Shown: positions 26,892 through 36,638, counted from the stretch's first letter. The stretch is 64,000 bases of DNA from CAZCDS01 sp964497585 (GCA_964497585.1 CAZCDS010000016.1:47260-111259), one strand, 5' to 3'. Translations and numbers: made by a program. Notes: a model not told the origin generated them from the sequence alone.

Positions 26892-28094
26892 ATGAAAACC
26901 CGTTTCCCGGCCGCGATTCTGGTCGCGCTGTTAATGCTGGCGCCCTCTCTTGCTCTCCCAGATATCAAGAAGCACAAGGATCACGACTTTATTCCCAGGT
27001 TCCACAACGTGATATTCCTCTTCGACGTCTCCGACTCGATGATGGCCGGACATCCGCAAAACTTTGATACGACCCGCCTCTTCATAGCAACGCGTGCCTT
27101 TCAATTCTTCAATCGAGTCATGCCTCACGTGCCACGCTGGCAGTACGATCTGAATTCCGGTCTGATCACCTTTGGTGACGATGAGGCTCCACAGCTCATC
27201 GGACCGGTCGGGCCGTGGAATCGGATGAAATACGAGCCGGTCTACACCTTGCTTCACCGTCAACGGAACTATCCGTGGAGGACCGCGGGATTTCAAGAGG
27301 GTCTGCAGCTTGCCGGGCAACTGATCGGAAAACTCGCCGGACGAACGGCAATCGTCGTCTTCACCGACGGCGGCTCCCAGGGCGAGTGTCCTCAGAAGAC
27401 CGCCACCGCGTTGAAAGACAAGTACGGAGACAAGGTGTGCATCTACGGGGTCTTCTTCGGTGACTGGGAGGGGGGCTGGCGGAATCTGTACGAGACCTGT
27501 AAGCTCACCGGGGGGTACGCTCGTGCATGGGAGGAAGTCCGCACGTGCGAAAAGATGAAAGACTTCTCATGGGATATCCTCGTACGTGAGGTCATGTTTC
27601 CCTATCCTGAGATATTCTTTCATTACAAGAGCGCGGATCTGCTCCCCTCAGAGGCGATCAAGCTTGAGGCGGTAGCGAATTTCCTTCACGCCATTCCCCA
27701 GTACGTGCTCCAGGTAGACGGGCACACCGATTTCTTCGGAACCGCCCCTGCAAACTATCGGCTGGGTATGGCTCGAGCGCGAAATGTGCGTAGTGCGCTG
27801 GTAAAGATGTACCATATCGATCCCAGGCGGATACTCATTCGTTCCTGGGGAGAAGAGCTTCCCAGGTATGACAATCAACATCCGGAACTGCGGTACCGCA
27901 ACCGCGAGGCCAACCTCTACCTGAAGCTCCCGCTCCGCAATTTCCCCTATAATGAGAAGCACATGTTCACCTTCGGGGTCAAAGCGGTCGGCGATATCTA
28001 CAACACCAAAGAGCGATACTCGGACAAGGAGTGGGCATGGGTCGATACTCCGCCTCCGGGCGCCTCCGCTCCCACGAGAAGGAGGAGGCGCTGA
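26892..28094 (+). CDS. Exported von Willebrand A - OmpA domain protein
   Basis: A 400-residue protein. The signal peptide (KTRFPAAILVALLMLAPSLA) is followed by a vWA domain (about 38-230) with the MIDAS motif DVSDS near residue 45 and VFTDGGS later. An OmpA-like peptidoglycan-binding domain (about 247-350) has VDGHTD, the ARARNVRSAL helix and RSWGEE. The combination suggests a metal-dependent adhesion or scaffolding module tied to the cell wall. ATG 26892 follows GGAGG; the earlier frame start would add a non-signal extension. It ends in an Arg-rich tail. Confidence 0.86.
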   Translation: MKTRFPAAILVALLMLAPSLALPDIKKHKDHDFIPRFHNVIFLFDVSDSMMAGHPQNFDTTRLFIATRAFQFFNRVMPHVPRWQYDLNSGLITFGDDEAPQLIGPVGPWNRMKYEPVYTLLHRQRNYPWRTAGFQEGLQLAGQLIGKLAGRTAIVVFTDGGSQGECPQKTATALKDKYGDKVCIYGVFFGDWEGGWRNLYETCKLTGGYARAWEEVRTCEKMKDFSWDILVREVMFPYPEIFFHYKSADLLPSEAIKLEAVANFLHAIPQYVLQVDGHTDFFGTAPANYRLGMARARNVRSALVKMYHIDPRRILIRSWGEELPRYDNQHPELRYRNREANLYLKLPLRNFPYNEKHMFTFGVKAVGDIYNTKERYSDKEWAWVDTPPPGASAPTRRRRR

Positions 28095-28327
28095 ACGGGC
28101 GCTGCAGGAAACTCCGGTCGAATTCAATGCACGGCTGATTTCCGGCGCGGGCGACGCCGGTTCGCCAGATCCCGGGGAACCGGAAAATCGAGTAAAGCGA
28201 TGCCCCATCCCAGCTCAACCGCAAGGGGGTGGGGCATTGTCGTTTCTGCCGCGCCCTGCACGGAAAAGGGGTGAAAAGTAGGCTTATAGCGGTTGACAAA
28301 AATAATGACCGATCGATTGTTGGGTGC

Positions 28328-28350
28328 CACTGCCGGCTTGTCCGGCAGTG
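28328..28350. repeat. Hairpin repeat copy 1
   Basis: CACTGCCGG, loop CTTGT, CCGGCAGTG: a perfect 9-bp stem. The sequence is followed by ATACCGATGCG. See copy 2 for the covarying pair. Confidence 0.65.
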
Positions 28351-28547
28351 TCTCATACCGATGCGTTTTCAAACGCGCAGGATTCCTCTCTCCCCGCCCT
28401 TCTCGCCCTACGGAAGAGGGGTATTGTGCTCATGGGGCAGGCGTCCTTGACCCTCCTTCCTCCCCTCCGAGCAGGATAATGGCAGATGGATCGGAAAGCC
28501 GCGATACTCTGTTATACCGATTCGCGTTTCAACAAGTAGCCCTAGAG

Positions 28548-28570
28548 CACTGGTGGCTTGCCCACCAGTG
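28548..28570. repeat. Hairpin repeat copy 2
   Basis: CACTGGTGG, loop CTTGC, CCACCAGTG: again a perfect 9-bp stem with a 5-base loop. The outer five pairs are identical to copy 1 and the inner pairs differ in a compensatory way. Confidence 0.65.
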
Positions 28571-28710
28571 GCAACCCGCCACCGGAGATCTGCCCCGGTA
28601 TCCGGCAGTGGCACCCATGCGATGTCGCAGAATTTGAAGAAGACCACAAGCCCGGCCCGAGCTTCCGCTCCCCTCATGAAGGGCTAGAGGCCGGAAACTA
28701 CAGCAGAATC

Positions 28711-29475
28711 TCAACGACGCGATAAACGAGCCCGTTCGTTATAAACAACGGTGGGAGTTCCGCCTGAGAGATCCCAGATGCTTATGTACGGAACAGAGGC
28801 AGGGAAAGGAACACCTGAATCGCGGTAGGCAAGGTGAAGTCTGCCGTTAACGGAGAAGAACAAATGCGCGATCGTCCCCGCCAATGGAAAGGCATGATTC
28901 CCCGTGACCAGTACCGGATCGTGACGCGGCGGGAGTTCAGGATAAATTCCGGGATACGTGAATGTAAGGAGTTTGACCCGCCCAACGCTGAGCACACTGG
29001 GTGGGGAAGCGAGTAACGCGGGAGGAGACCCTGGACAAGAAGATGCTTGGTAGGCCCAATCCAGGGATTTTTGAAGAACCCGTCGCGCTCTCGATTCCAC
29101 GTCTCTGGGTAAGCGGGAGGTGTCCTCCCGTGGTCGAGCCAGACGAACAGCCGTTTGGCCCACACCGACAACTGCGATGGTAAATCCGCGGCGCCAGCAC
29201 TCGTCGCCTACAGCCAATCGGGAGCCTTTGCGCGTTCCGTAATGGAGTTCCTCGTAGTTGCACGGGCCTGCGATTCTCGCTCCACAGGTACCCTTGTCGC
29301 TTACCAGGACGACATTGAGCCCGGACTCAAAGGGATCGGCCAAGCAACGCTTATTCCGTCCCTCCCTTGAGATGTCATGGGGGCGAACAGAAAAACCGAA
29401 CTTACGAGTGGGGTCACCGTAGGCATTAAAACTCAAGGCGACCAGCAGAATCAGCACTAAACGCATAGCCGTCAC
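28711..29475 (-). CDS. Secreted hypothetical protein
   Basis: A 254-residue protein with a short signal peptide (MRLVLILLVALSFNAYG after a few residues). The mature part has four or more cysteines (KRCLADP, GTCGARIAGPCNY, DECWRR) and Pro-rich segments, consistent with a disulfide-bearing periplasmic or secreted protein. I know no family. GTG 29475 has CGGGAG seven bases upstream; ATG 29466 is the alternative. It lies downstream of the toxin/immunity pair on the same strand. Confidence 0.65.
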   Translation of the reverse strand: MTAMRLVLILLVALSFNAYGDPTRKFGFSVRPHDISREGRNKRCLADPFESGLNVVLVSDKGTCGARIAGPCNYEELHYGTRKGSRLAVGDECWRRGFTIAVVGVGQTAVRLARPREDTSRLPRDVESRARRVLQKSLDWAYQASSCPGSPPALLASPPSVLSVGRVKLLTFTYPGIYPELPPRHDPVLVTGNHAFPLAGTIAHLFFSVNGRLHLAYRDSGVPFPASVPYISIWDLSGGTPTVVYNERARLSRR

Positions 29476-29540
29476 GATCGTTCTCCCGCGTTATTGTCTC
29501 CATATCGGTGCGAGCCTGTCACGGAAGAGTTCAACGAGCC

Positions 29541-30701
29541 CTACGGTTGCAGGATCTCCGGCCTTTCCCACCGAGATCCTGCGGTAAGCCACTGGAATGC
29601 CCTGTTTCGTTCCACAACGACGCCCGGGTCTGCTCGATCTCCTATCAGCTCGTCGAGGCTTTCTCCTGAATTGACCACGGTCCAGGCAAGACAGTAGTGC
29701 AGATCGGTCTGGTACAGGATCTCATCCTTGTGACGAAGCCGAAAGGATTCGATGAACGACCTGGTTGGCACTTCCGGGGGAATGAGCTTCAACAGCCTCC
29801 TCAGTGAACCCTGCGATGACGGAAATGCGAGATATCGGAGCATGCCTCCGGCCCACAGCAGAGGACGGACGAACTCGCCGTTCCAGGACAGGTCTCTTCT
29901 CTCCCTGTCGGAAAGGTTGGCCGGACTCCTGGAGAGCAGATCCGCCTCCGTTCCGTCCATACCATCCGACAATCCTTGCCGCGCAAACCACCCCTTCAAT
30001 TCTGTGAGGTCGTCTCTGTCTTCCGCCAGAGCCCCAAGTACGGAACGCACGATGATCTTCTTTGCCACTTCTTCCGGAGAGCGCAAAGCGAGGATCCTGA
30101 TCTCGTGAGCAAAGGGGTTGGTCTCGATCGATCGTCTCTCGAGTCGTGTGAGAACTCGTTTGCGCACGCCGCTGATTCGGGGAGCAAACCGAGGGGGCCT
30201 TCGTCGGGGGCATTGAGCCAATTCCCTCGAATATTCCTTTTTCAGCGCGCCTCTGATGATACGAAGCCGCGACTGGAGCTGCATGGCCCATTGCGCCTGC
30301 GGAGGTACATTGACCTCCATCGAGCCGTCGACCGGTTGCTCGAGGAACACGCTGTCAACCCAGTCCTGCAATCGCGCAGCATGTGTCTCAAGTGCGCAGG
30401 CCCTGTTCGGATTGCCTTCCGCGGGGACACACCCCGGCGGCAAGTCGCCAACGACGACCCAGGTGGACTCCGGTTGATCGGGTGATTCGGGTTCAATGAT
30501 AAAGTAGAACACCCCGAGGATCTTGCCCCATTCGATGTCGAGCCGCCCTTTGAGTACCCGCCTGCACCATGAACGAGATTCCAGGAAGTCTTCGGCCTTC
30601 TTCACAAGGGCGAGAAGCTCTCCCCGGTCATCCCCCTTCGACTCCCGCAATTTGTCTATCGGCAGCATGCCGTCATGATTGCCGGTTGAGTTCACGGCCA
30701 T
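29541..30701 (-). CDS. DUF4272-containing protein, candidate immunity protein
   Basis: A 386-residue cytoplasmic protein of two parts. The N-terminal half (to about 130) has SWCRRVLKGRLDIEW, LGVFYFIIEP and WVVVGDLPP, a pattern I have seen in uncharacterised proteins. The C-terminal half resembles DUF4272, with WNGEFVRPLLWAGGML, then TDLHYCLAWTVVNSG. ATG 30701 has AGGA at good spacing. The start overlaps the end of the amber-interrupted toxin frame by 29 bases, the usual arrangement of a polymorphic toxin and its immunity gene. The immunity role is inferred only from this position. Confidence 0.65.
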   Translation of the reverse strand: MAVNSTGNHDGMLPIDKLRESKGDDRGELLALVKKAEDFLESRSWCRRVLKGRLDIEWGKILGVFYFIIEPESPDQPESTWVVVGDLPPGCVPAEGNPNRACALETHAARLQDWVDSVFLEQPVDGSMEVNVPPQAQWAMQLQSRLRIIRGALKKEYSRELAQCPRRRPPRFAPRISGVRKRVLTRLERRSIETNPFAHEIRILALRSPEEVAKKIIVRSVLGALAEDRDDLTELKGWFARQGLSDGMDGTEADLLSRSPANLSDRERRDLSWNGEFVRPLLWAGGMLRYLAFPSSQGSLRRLLKLIPPEVPTRSFIESFRLRHKDEILYQTDLHYCLAWTVVNSGESLDELIGDRADPGVVVERNRAFQWLTAGSRWERPEILQP

Positions 30702-32424
30702 GAAGTTCCTGCTCACTTTTCCGATTCAGCCGACCCCGCGCGCCCCAACGTCTGAAGTCCTCCCTGTGGTGGCGAATGTGACTCTCGTAGGTCATCGGTT
30801 GTACGTTGTCAGGTACATCCGGGCCGCCGTCACCAAGCGGGTCCTTATGGTGTACAACCATCTTTCTTCCCGGGCGAGTAGGATCGTCAGGCCATTCTCT
30901 TCCATGCTAACGTTCCCATATCTTGCGGTACGTGTTCGTACGCTTGCGTTTGCCTGCCAGACCGTCGTGAGGGTCCGGCGGTTCCCCAAAGGTCTCAGCT
31001 TGTAACCCGGGGGATTCGCAGAGCCTCGCCAGCCGTCGGAACGCCTGACAGTTGCCCCGCTCGATCAAGGTTGCGATCGCCTGGCCGATGACCCGATCGT
31101 ACTCACTGTCACCCAATATAGCGGCCAATGCCCTGGCGAGGTTACCTACTGAGGGGGCCTCTCCCCGTGCAACGAAAGCCGCCCCCGCATCGTGGCGCAC
31201 GTCCTGGAGAGACGTGATGAAAGCAAATGGTGCGGCATCGCCGCGGTTTGTTCTCGGTCGATTCTGGCTCTCCTTCACAGCCGGCTGCGCTGCCGAGTAA
31301 AAAGCCTGGCACGAGCGCGCGGAAACCCACTCGATCTCGTGCCGAGGCGACGCGGCGGGTGTCATTACCGGAGGCTCTCCCGTGGGTCCACATGCTCCAG
31401 GATGCGTGACAACGTGGACCGCCGGTCCCATGACCTCAACCGGATCCAGGTCCGCAAGAGTCTCCAGGGTATAGAGAGACGCGGCCAGGGCTTCGCCAAC
31501 GAACTGGAAACCCTCCTCTGCCCGGAGTATCATTCCTGTGGTGGGGTCTGGCACCCCGGAAATCCACTGAAACCATGGTTCCGTTTCGGCCGGGCCTTCG
31601 CCCCCGGTCGGCCATGCTTCCAACTCAGCAATAGCACCGGCCGAGGGTTCGGCTTGAGGGGCCTCTCTTGGTTCGGTCAATGCATGTGGACGTGAGGGTT
31701 CGGGTCCTTCCGTCTGCGCAAGGGGCTGTGTCCCCTTGACGGTCAATGCGGCATCCTCGTCCAGGTCGAGAGTCGATTTGTCGAGGGGTCTTTCGTCCTT
31801 GGATTCCCTTTGCAGAAAACTTTCGTCACGGAAGCGGGCCTCGAAATCTCTGAGAATTTCATCCCAAAGCAGTAATCTTGCGGTCTCACAGTCCGACTCG
31901 GCTTTCGAAAAGAGGCGCTGTACAAGGTTGAAGAAAGCTTCGGAGTACTTGCCCGTCAGGTACGCAATCCGAGACATCAGACTCGTATTTTCCGGGAGTG
32001 ACTGCGCTGACTGGTCGTCCTTTGCGGAAAGTCCTGGGTCGATCCGCCTGTTGCCATCTCGTTTCGATGGGGGAGGCCGATTCCCAGCCATTGGCCGGGC
32101 GTGAGGGAAACCGGTATCGATCAATCTGAGCTGTCGAGCGATCCTCTTCCAGCACGACGGCCGTCTTAAAGGGAGTTCTACTTCGTCCGACGGATGAGAT
32201 CCGCACGGCAAGAAAGCCCCGCAGCGAGAAGGCGAACCAATCCGGGGGCCGAAGAGGGGTTGTGAATCAGGCCTTGAAATTGTCTGCGGTTCCGGAAGAG
32301 CAAAAGTGGCTCCTACCTGAGGTATGCTCAGGACAGTCTCTCCGAGAAGATTCCCAAACGCCGTGGTCGGCCGCGGGTCCACCCGGTAGCTGGTTTGGTT
32401 TGGTTTGATTCCCCGGATGTTCAT
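30673..32424 (-). pseudogene. Polymorphic toxin with C-terminal HNH nuclease, interrupted by an in-frame amber codon
   Basis: The frame from ATG 32424 runs 505 codons to TAG at 30907-30909 and continues in the same frame for 77 more residues to 30673. The segment after TAG reads HGREWPDDPTRPGRKMVVHH, then KDPLGDGGP..DNVQPMTYESHIRHH. This is an HNH/HHH-type nuclease tail with HH, N and H in order. Just before TAG is GKRKRTNTYRKIWER, the usual lead-in, so homology spans the stop. The N-terminal 400 residues are Pro/Glu-rich and resemble no domain I know. The protein is then either a disabled nuclease toxin or one made by amber suppression. The next gene overlaps its end and may be immunity. The start codon is the frame's first ATG, with a distant GAGGG; it is uncertain. 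Confidence 0.65.
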
Positions 32425-33416
32425 CGATTTAAATGCCCTCAGCGGTCAGGGAACCCCTCTGCGCGCCGCTTCGAGCGGGCCGCGGTTACAAGCCAGCGCG
32501 GCAGTGCCGGTATGGCGCCCGAACGACGAAATCTGGCCCGACGCGGGATGATCCGCGCGGAAAAGCTCGAGATCGGATACCAAGCGAGGAACGAGAATGG
32601 CGTGGATTTGCGACCTGGCAATCCTTGTCTGACACGCGCTCCCCGAATCGACCGCGAATGAGCGCTCCGATTGTCCTTCCCTGCCTCTGGGAAAGCGAGA
32701 AAGCAGGAGATGTACGAGTCCAACGGGAGACTGCTCGAGCGCTCTGGCCAATCCATGCGATCCTCCCCTGATCGAGCACGGTGAATTCGGGGACTCCCAC
32801 GAGACCACAAGTCAGTGGACGGGTTCCGGCCTCCACGGAGCGTTCTCGCCGGCGGGTCGAAAGAGGATAGTACGGTAATGGGAATCAGGCGGTCGTACCA
32901 ATCCAGCTTTGCCCTCTTCCAACCCAGTGGACAAGCGAGAGAGAAAGGGCGAATTTCGAAACCTGTTGCTGAATCGCAGAGGGTGCGAAGGCCCCCTTGG
33001 CAGGGGTTAAGGATGGCACAATTCACCGAAAATCACAAGGTCAAAAAGTAAGGGATATTTAGGTGGGTATAGCAGGCCTTGAGGTGCAAATGGTTCGGGT
33101 AAGGACCTACCCCCAAAGCTAACAGGGTAATGCTCATACCCTATAATCACCCTATGAAACACGGTCCCGCGCATATTGGCAAATACTCTCGACATGCTCT
33201 GAAAGATTAGAATACGGTGTAGCATGCCGCTTTTCCCGCTGGTTTGCGCCTTGCCGCTCTTACTGACGGAAGGAGAAAAGCGTGCAGGAACGCTTGTCCC
33301 ACAAAGACTCCGATCCTGTCCCTGTGGAAGCAGGACGGCCCAAGAGAGAGGAGGAGGAGAAAATCATACGATCAACGCTCGCACCACAAAGAGGGCTTCC
33401 CGCATGGGTATTCCGT
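32425..33416. other. About 1 kb without a recognised gene
   Basis: Upstream of the toxin frame. Frames on both strands look like chance frames of GC-rich DNA. A short ATG frame at 33012-33050 (12 codons) ends in an AT-rich patch. An AGGGT/ACCCT inverted repeat lies near 33124. I cannot assign a function; promoter sequences for the toxin are expected here. Confidence 0.4.
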
Positions 33417-34232
33417 TCACTTCTCTCGCGTGAACTTTCCGAATTTCTCCGGGTCGAGACGTCCTTCCGGAATATGGACGTTCAATACGGCGCTGTCCTG
33501 CCTCACCCGTATCCGCAGTCCCTTACGGGGGACGAGGACTTCCTCCTCTCTCGGGAACTCCTTGCCCTTCTTGGTCTTGAAGAACTTCACCACGCGCAGA
33601 CTCCTTTGCAGTTTTCCTTTTGCATCGAACTGCTCGGACTTGAGTAAGAGGTAACCCTTCTTGGAGATCCAGAGCAGACGTTTTCCCTCGTCCTTGGGCA
33701 TGTCCACGCGAATTACGTAGCATTCACGGCCGTCGACTTTCTCTTGACCTGCCATTGTCTCTTTCTGTCCCGGGCGAGGGGCAAAGGCCAAAAAGTCGTC
33801 CATGGTGAGCCCGGTGCCGCCGATGTCCGCGGAAGGATCGTCTGCGGCTAAAGGGAGGGTCTTTCCGGTGGCCGGCAGGTACATGTAGGCTTCCGGTTCT
33901 CTCTCCGGGTTGACGATGAAGAGAAAGCGGAGGCCTTTTGATTCTGGGGGCTTCTCGAAGTCCAGTAGCATTGTGCTCGTTTTTCCCTCGTTTTGTTGCA
34001 CGAACCAGAAAGACTTGTCCGCGATTTTCTTCCTCCCCTTGAACGTAGTGATCGTAACCGCCACCCGAGCACTTCTACCGATGCCTTCCTCTACGACTCG
34101 GTTGAGAATTTCCTTTGCCGTGAAAGCCTGAAGATGGGCCGGAAGGAGCGTGACGGAAAGTCCGAAGAGGAGTATGAGCAGGCGGTTGGATCGCTGTGGG
34201 CGATTCGGCGTCGACGCGGAAGAGATAGGCAA
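33417..34232 (-). CDS. Periplasmic LolA-like outer-membrane lipoprotein-sorting protein
   Basis: A 271-residue protein with a signal peptide (RLLILLFGLSVTLLPAHLQ after a basic stretch). It has the LolA/YdhA-like pattern 'DKSFWFVQQNEGKTSTMLLDFEKPPESKGLRFLF'. A strand-rich domain follows, with MYLPATGKTLPL, GTGLTMDDFLAF and WISKKGYLLLKSEQFD. It is similar to 'outer membrane lipoprotein-sorting' proteins associated with RND or lipid exporters; no transporter is adjacent. Start TTG 34232 is selected because AAGGAG is seven bases upstream and the signal peptide then begins near the N-terminus. The ORF's far upstream ATG has no sensible extension. Confidence 0.82.
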   Translation of the reverse strand: MPISSASTPNRPQRSNRLLILLFGLSVTLLPAHLQAFTAKEILNRVVEEGIGRSARVAVTITTFKGRKKIADKSFWFVQQNEGKTSTMLLDFEKPPESKGLRFLFIVNPEREPEAYMYLPATGKTLPLAADDPSADIGGTGLTMDDFLAFAPRPGQKETMAGQEKVDGRECYVIRVDMPKDEGKRLLWISKKGYLLLKSEQFDAKGKLQRSLRVVKFFKTKKGKEFPREEEVLVPRKGLRIRVRQDSAVLNVHIPEGRLDPEKFGKFTREK

Positions 34233-34561
34233 TGAATACTCCTTCTGAAAACGAGTCTGGGGAAAGCGGCACGCGCACGAGCGAGGGGCCGCTCTCGGCA
34301 AGTGAGCCGTCGCTAGTGATAACCTTGCAGCGTCAGGCTTGTCAAGGGCATCGCATATCGGTTGACGACCGGGCAGGTGGGTCCGCGTCAGGGTCGGCTC
34401 CTCTTCTCCGAGGGCGGGGAGCAGTCGGGCGCGGCTCCTCTGGCAACCCTGCTGGTCTGTTGGAAAGCGCTTTGCTATGGGAGGGTGAATGATGGATTGT
34501 TGGGTTTGACGCTTTTTTCTGAGACTGATATAGTCCAATGAACTTGCTGCGGGGAATGCCA

Positions 34562-34912
34562 ATGAGATTCAGCCTTCCACTCGTTGCCACGGTCTTGCTC
34601 GCAATCTGTCTGACCGGAGCGGCCGAGGCGCAATGGCCGCTTAATGCCCAGAATCTCCCAAAGCCGACGGAGGCGGGCGTCAGCACAACGGCCACGGGCA
34701 GATTCCAGGTATTCGTCTCGCCGCGCATCAAGACTGCCACGTTCATGATCGATACCGACACAGGCAGGATCTGGATATTCAAGAAAGATCACTCAACCGG
34801 CGATTTCTCGCTCAAGCGTGTGCCTGTCGAGAACGTGGACACCGACGGCAAGGGTAGGGCAAAGCCGGACGAAACCGCGAGGGGCGGCAAGACCCCTCCA
34901 GGGGGCAAGTGA
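34562..34912 (+). CDS. Secreted small hypothetical protein
   Basis: A 116-residue protein with a signal peptide (RFSLPLVATVLLAICLTGAA). A short conserved-looking domain follows: TTATGRFQVFVSPRIKTATF, then MIDTDTGRIWIFK. The tail is charged and low-complexity. The strand pattern is that of small beta-sheet periplasmic proteins; the family is unknown to me. ATG 34562 has GGGGAA upstream and fits better than ATG 34538. The next gene starts about 77 bp later. Confidence 0.7.
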   Translation: MRFSLPLVATVLLAICLTGAAEAQWPLNAQNLPKPTEAGVSTTATGRFQVFVSPRIKTATFMIDTDTGRIWIFKKDHSTGDFSLKRVPVENVDTDGKGRAKPDETARGGKTPPGGK

Positions 34913-34989
34913 GAGTTCGTGCGAAGTCCACGGTAAAGCGAGTATGCCCGGTGCCGTAGAGACCTTCGGTGAAAGGTCGAGGGAACACC

Positions 34990-35520
34990 ATGGAAGAGTT
35001 GCGGCCTTCCCGCACCACCAAAGAGCAAGACCGTTCCGGACGGGAGCGGTCGCGGGAAGAAGATACCCTTGAGCTTTCGCGAGGTGAAACCCAGGGACTG
35101 ACGTCCACCGGCGAAGAGATCGTGCAGCGTGTCCGGAAGGAAAGCGACAAGAGGGCCGGTAAGAGGAGATGGGGTCAGATACTTGTCGTTCTAGGCATCG
35201 TGACGGTCCTTGATTCCTGTTCGTTCTTTCCTATCCCTCTGATCGGGCCTGCGGCCATGTGGGTCGGCGCGGCACTGGTTCTCGTGGGAAGTGGTCTTCT
35301 TCTGCAGGGTCCTCGCCTCAGAGATACCAACGAGGCCATCCTCGTCGCGATGAAATACGGGAATCGACTGACGGTTCCCAGGCTGGCTCTGGAGATGGAC
35401 ATCTCTTTGAAAAAGGCCGAGAAGATCATCCGGAGACTCATGAGCAATGGGGTGGCCGAAATAGATCTGGACTCGGATGATCCGGAGGACGGGATCACGT
35501 ACCGAATCAAGGGAATATAG
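34990..35520 (+). CDS. Membrane protein with C-terminal winged-helix-like domain
   Basis: A 176-residue protein. Residues 1-60 are charged. Two closely spaced membrane helices (GQILVVLGIVTVLDSCSFFP and GPAAMWVGAALVLVGSGLLL) follow. The last 70 residues (DTNEAILVAMKYGNRLTVPR, then LALEMDISLKKAEKIIRRLM) look like a winged helix, suggesting a membrane-bound sensor or regulator. ATG 34990 is preferred (GAGGGA upstream). asd follows after 41 bp, so it may be in the same transcript. Confidence 0.65.
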   Translation: MEELRPSRTTKEQDRSGRERSREEDTLELSRGETQGLTSTGEEIVQRVRKESDKRAGKRRWGQILVVLGIVTVLDSCSFFPIPLIGPAAMWVGAALVLVGSGLLLQGPRLRDTNEAILVAMKYGNRLTVPRLALEMDISLKKAEKIIRRLMSNGVAEIDLDSDDPEDGITYRIKGI

Positions 35521-35561
35521 TCGTACGGTGAACACGAACGATTGAGGAGGACTGGCTTACC

Positions 35562-36638
35562 ATGAAAGAGGGCGGATACAAGGTCGCGGTAGTGGGGGCG
35601 ACCGGGGCCGTGGGAAACATGATGCTCAGCGTCCTGGAGGACCGATCGTTCCCCGTGCGGGAAATCGTGCCGTTGGCCTCGGGTCGTTCAGCCGGCCGAA
35701 CCCTGAAGTTCAGGGGGAAGGACGTTACGGTCAGGGAGTTGACTGAGTCCTCCTTCCGCGATGTGGAGATCGGTCTGTTTTCCGCAGGGGGTTCCATCAG
35801 CGCGGAGTTCGCTCCCATTGCGGCTGAGGCGGGCTGCATCGTCATAGACAATACCGCCCATTTCAGGATGGAACCGGACATCCCGCTCGTGGTTCCCGAG
35901 GTCAATCCCGAAGCGGTGGCCGGATACACCACCAGGAACATCATCGCCAATCCCAATTGCTCGACCATACAGATGGTCCAGGCGCTCAAACCGCTTCATG
36001 ATGCGGGGAAGATCAAACGGATTGTGGTCTCCACCTATCAGGCCGTATCCGGAACGGGAAAAGACGCACTTCAGGAGATGCTTGACCAATCACGGAAGAT
36101 CGCTGATGCGGTCAAATGGACCAAAGAGGATCCGCTGGACGAGCTACGGAGTGCACTGAGTCCGTTCAAGAGGATGAACTGCAGTGTATATCCACACAGG
36201 ATCGCGTTTGAGTGTCTGCCACACATCGATGTCTTCCTCGACAACGACTATTCCAAGGAAGAGATGAAAATGGTCTGGGAGATGGGAAAGATCCTCGATC
36301 CCTCGGTCAAGGTGACCGCGACTGCCGTGAGAGTCCCCTCATTCTTCGGGCATTCCGAGTCCGTGAACGTGGAAACGGAGAGGAAGATCACCGCACAAAG
36401 GGCGAGGGAACTGCTTGCAAGTTTCCCCGGCATTAAGGTCATTGACGACCCGTCGAACAACGCCTATCCGCTCACCGCTATGGCCGGAGGCGAGTACGAG
36501 ACGTACGTGGGCCGAATTCGCGAGGACGAGTCTATCCCGAACGGACTGAATCTCTGGATAGTTTCGGACAACATACTCAAGGGAGCGGCCCTCAATGCCG
36601 TTCAGATTGCGGAGATACTTGTCAAAAAGTACCTCTGA
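35562..36638 (+). CDS. asd: Aspartate-semialdehyde dehydrogenase
   Basis: A 358-residue NADP-dependent enzyme that makes aspartate semialdehyde from aspartyl phosphate on the way to lysine, methionine, threonine and diaminopimelate. The Rossmann motif GATGAVGNMM is at the N-terminus. The catalytic Cys is in NPNCST (Cys133). The later 'RVPSFFGHSESVNVET' block is also present. The length is slightly above the family mean of about 340. GGAGGA lies upstream of the ATG at wide spacing. Confidence 0.95.
   Translation: MKEGGYKVAVVGATGAVGNMMLSVLEDRSFPVREIVPLASGRSAGRTLKFRGKDVTVRELTESSFRDVEIGLFSAGGSISAEFAPIAAEAGCIVIDNTAHFRMEPDIPLVVPEVNPEAVAGYTTRNIIANPNCSTIQMVQALKPLHDAGKIKRIVVSTYQAVSGTGKDALQEMLDQSRKIADAVKWTKEDPLDELRSALSPFKRMNCSVYPHRIAFECLPHIDVFLDNDYSKEEMKMVWEMGKILDPSVKVTATAVRVPSFFGHSESVNVETERKITAQRARELLASFPGIKVIDDPSNNAYPLTAMAGGEYETYVGRIREDESIPNGLNLWIVSDNILKGAALNAVQIAEILVKKYL

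Larger units (their letters stand above)
28095..28710. other. Intergenic region rich in hairpin repeats
   Basis: About 615 bp between convergent genes, without a gene. It contains the two related hairpins listed below and a repeated ATACCGAT(G/T)CG motif (near 28355 and 28515). A G-rich stretch with the 3' half CCGGCAGTG lies near 28608. Confidence 0.5.

Noticed and set aside
30907..30909. Pyrrolysine decoded at the amber codon
   Set aside because: Pyl is expected in methylamine methyltransferases and needs pylS/pylT; there is no reason to expect it in a nuclease toxin and no pyl gene is in the window.
33007..33225. 72-codon minus-strand frame in the 1-kb gap
   Set aside because: No ribosome-binding site and no family resemblance; likely a chance frame.
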